Part shown: positions 14,183 to 15,215 of the stretch, one piece after another
Layout: each line of letters starts with the position of its first letter
Numbering within the stretch: the stretch's first letter is position 1
Assembly: GCA_902475005.1 (NCBI GenBank)
Contig: CABRXV010000045.1
Coordinates: forward strand, 1-15,215
DNA from: CABRXV01 sp900754955
Lineage (GTDB): Bacteria; Actinomycetota; Coriobacteriia; Coriobacteriales; Eggerthellaceae
DNA length: 15,215 nucleotides
Direction of reading: 5' to 3'
Notes under the pieces: generated by a model
What the model was told of the DNA's origin: nothing
What the model saw: the letters and a program-made list of their open reading frames with translations, nothing else
Databases searched by the model: none
Made by a program: the position numbers and the translations under genes

Positions 14183-15215
14183 ATGTCGGCCACGCTTGCG
14201 CTCGACGAGCCGGCGTCGCGCGTGCATCTCGTGAGCCCCGCGCGCGCGGCGGCGCTCGAGAAGCTCGGCGTGCGCACGGTGCGCGACCTCGTGACGCACT
14301 ACCCGCACCGCTACATCGACCTGTCGAGCATCCGCACGGTGGTGGAGGCGCGCATCGGCGAGTCGTGCACGATCTGCGGCACGATCCACGAGGTGACGCT
14401 CAAGCGTCCGAAGCCCAAGCTCTCGCTCGTGGAGATCGCCGTCGTCGATGCCACGGGCGTGCTCATGGTGACGGCGTTTCGCCAACCGTGGATAGCCGAC
14501 TCCCTCAAGGCGGGCATGCGCATCGCCGTGGCGGGGAAGGTCGAGTTCAACTACGGCTTCAAGCGCATGACGAATCCCTACCTCGAAGAGGTGGGCGAGG
14601 CGGGCGCCGCCGGCATGATCATTCCCGTGCATCCCGCGACCGAGAAGATATCGGCTGCCTGGATGCGCCGGCTCGTGGGCAACGCGCTTGCGGCCGTGCG
14701 CGGGCTGTACGACCCGCTGCCGCTCGATCTGCGCTGCCGCTACCGTCTCATGAGCCGCGGGTGCGCGCTCGAGGCCATCCACTTTCCGTCAAGCATGCGC
14801 GAGGCGCACGAGGCGCGCCGGCGTCTCGTCTACGAGGAGCTGCTCATGCTCGAGCTCTTCCTCATGCAGGAGAGCCGTGCGCGCTCGCAGGGTCTGGCCC
14901 CCGTCGAGCACACGGTGGACGGGCCACGCCTTGCGCGCCTCGCCGCATCGCTGCCCTTCGCGCTGACCGACGAGCAGCAGCAGGCGCGCGACGAGGTGCT
15001 CGCCGTGCTTGCTGCGCCGGCGGTGGCCAACCACATGCTGCTCGGCGACGTGGGCACGGGCAAGACCGTCGTGGCCGCCCATGCGCTTGCGGCGGCGGCC
15101 GACAGCGGCGGGCAGGCGCTGCTCATGGCGCCGACCGAGGTGCTCGCGCGTCAGCACGGTGCAAGTCTCGGGCCGCTGCTCGAGGCGGCGGGCGTGTCGG
15201 CTGCGGTGCTCACGG
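14183..15215 (+). CDS. recG: ATP-dependent DNA helicase RecG (N-terminal part, cut by window end)
   Basis: The frame is open from ATG 14183 to the window end, 344 residues. It opens as RecG does (LVSPARAAALEKLGVRTVRDLVTHYPHRYIDLS), followed by the OB-fold wedge domain (CTICGTIHEVTLKRPKPKLS). The PSS-EAHEARRRLVYEELLMLEL linker leads into the helicase core, with Walker A GDVGTGKT at 288-295 and MAPTEVLARQH from 315. RecG remodels stalled forks and Holliday junctions. The remaining motifs lie beyond the window. The start is chosen by similarity of the first 40 residues; a TTG at 14123 is a less likely alternative. It is 67 bp after the DAK2 gene, the same relative order as in Bacillus. Confidence 0.97.
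   Translation, partial: MSATLALDEPASRVHLVSPARAAALEKLGVRTVRDLVTHYPHRYIDLSSIRTVVEARIGESCTICGTIHEVTLKRPKPKLSLVEIAVVDATGVLMVTAFRQPWIADSLKAGMRIAVAGKVEFNYGFKRMTNPYLEEVGEAGAAGMIIPVHPATEKISAAWMRRLVGNALAAVRGLYDPLPLDLRCRYRLMSRGCALEAIHFPSSMREAHEARRRLVYEELLMLELFLMQESRARSQGLAPVEHTVDGPRLARLAASLPFALTDEQQQARDEVLAVLAAPAVANHMLLGDVGTGKTVVAAHALAAAADSGGQALLMAPTEVLARQHGASLGPLLEAAGVSAAVLT

Noticed and set aside
12487..14277. Minus-strand open frame of 596 codons opposite the DAK2 gene
   Set aside because: It is an antisense shadow with low-complexity Arg/His/Val composition; the DAK2 motifs are on the plus strand.

Overview
The window is high-GC DNA whose gene content points to an Eggerthellaceae-type gut actinobacterium (Eggerthella, Gordonibacter or a relative). 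The indicators are a cytoplasmic molybdopterin oxidoreductase paired with a very small Fe-S protein, an enoate-reductase-type flavoenzyme, and a multi-pass membrane LuxR regulator beside them. The genus is an inference; there is no rRNA here.

Layout. Positions 1-366 hold one copy of a palindrome-rich dispersed repeat and a degenerate ~31-bp hairpin tandem repeat. Positions 367-11295 form an accessory metabolic locus: an MFS transporter (-); divergently, a molybdopterin oxidoreductase and its two-cluster ferredoxin subunit (+); an ~0.9-kb gene-free stretch; then three minus-strand genes (in transcription order a metallo-beta-lactamase-fold hydrolase, a DUF1097 membrane protein and an old-yellow-enzyme/2,4-dienoyl-CoA-reductase-like flavoprotein); and divergently a membrane LuxR-type regulator (+). 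A second copy of the dispersed repeat follows (about 11349-11536), in the same orientation as the first, so the two copies bracket the locus. From 11566 on the window is core chromosome: rpmB (-), then asp23-like, DAK2/FakA-like and recG (+, cut by the window end). This order resembles the rpmB-yloU-yloV-recG neighbourhood of Bacillus.

How the genes may work together. The transporter, the molybdoenzyme with its electron-transfer subunit, the flavin ene-reductase and the hydrolase look like one inducible pathway for anaerobic reduction or dehydroxylation of a small organic, perhaps aromatic, substrate. The substrate cannot be read from sequence. The strongest new observation is regulatory. Both divergent intergenic regions (MFS/molybdoenzyme and hydrolase/LuxR) carry the same bipartite 46-bp block: a GCGGTKCATGAA element, exactly 13 unconserved bases, then an identical 21-bp imperfect palindrome. 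In both cases the block lies 56-57 bp upstream of a TATARTGG -10 box and points the same way. It is a strong candidate for the operator of the local LuxR regulator, making the locus a self-contained sensor-transporter-enzyme regulon.
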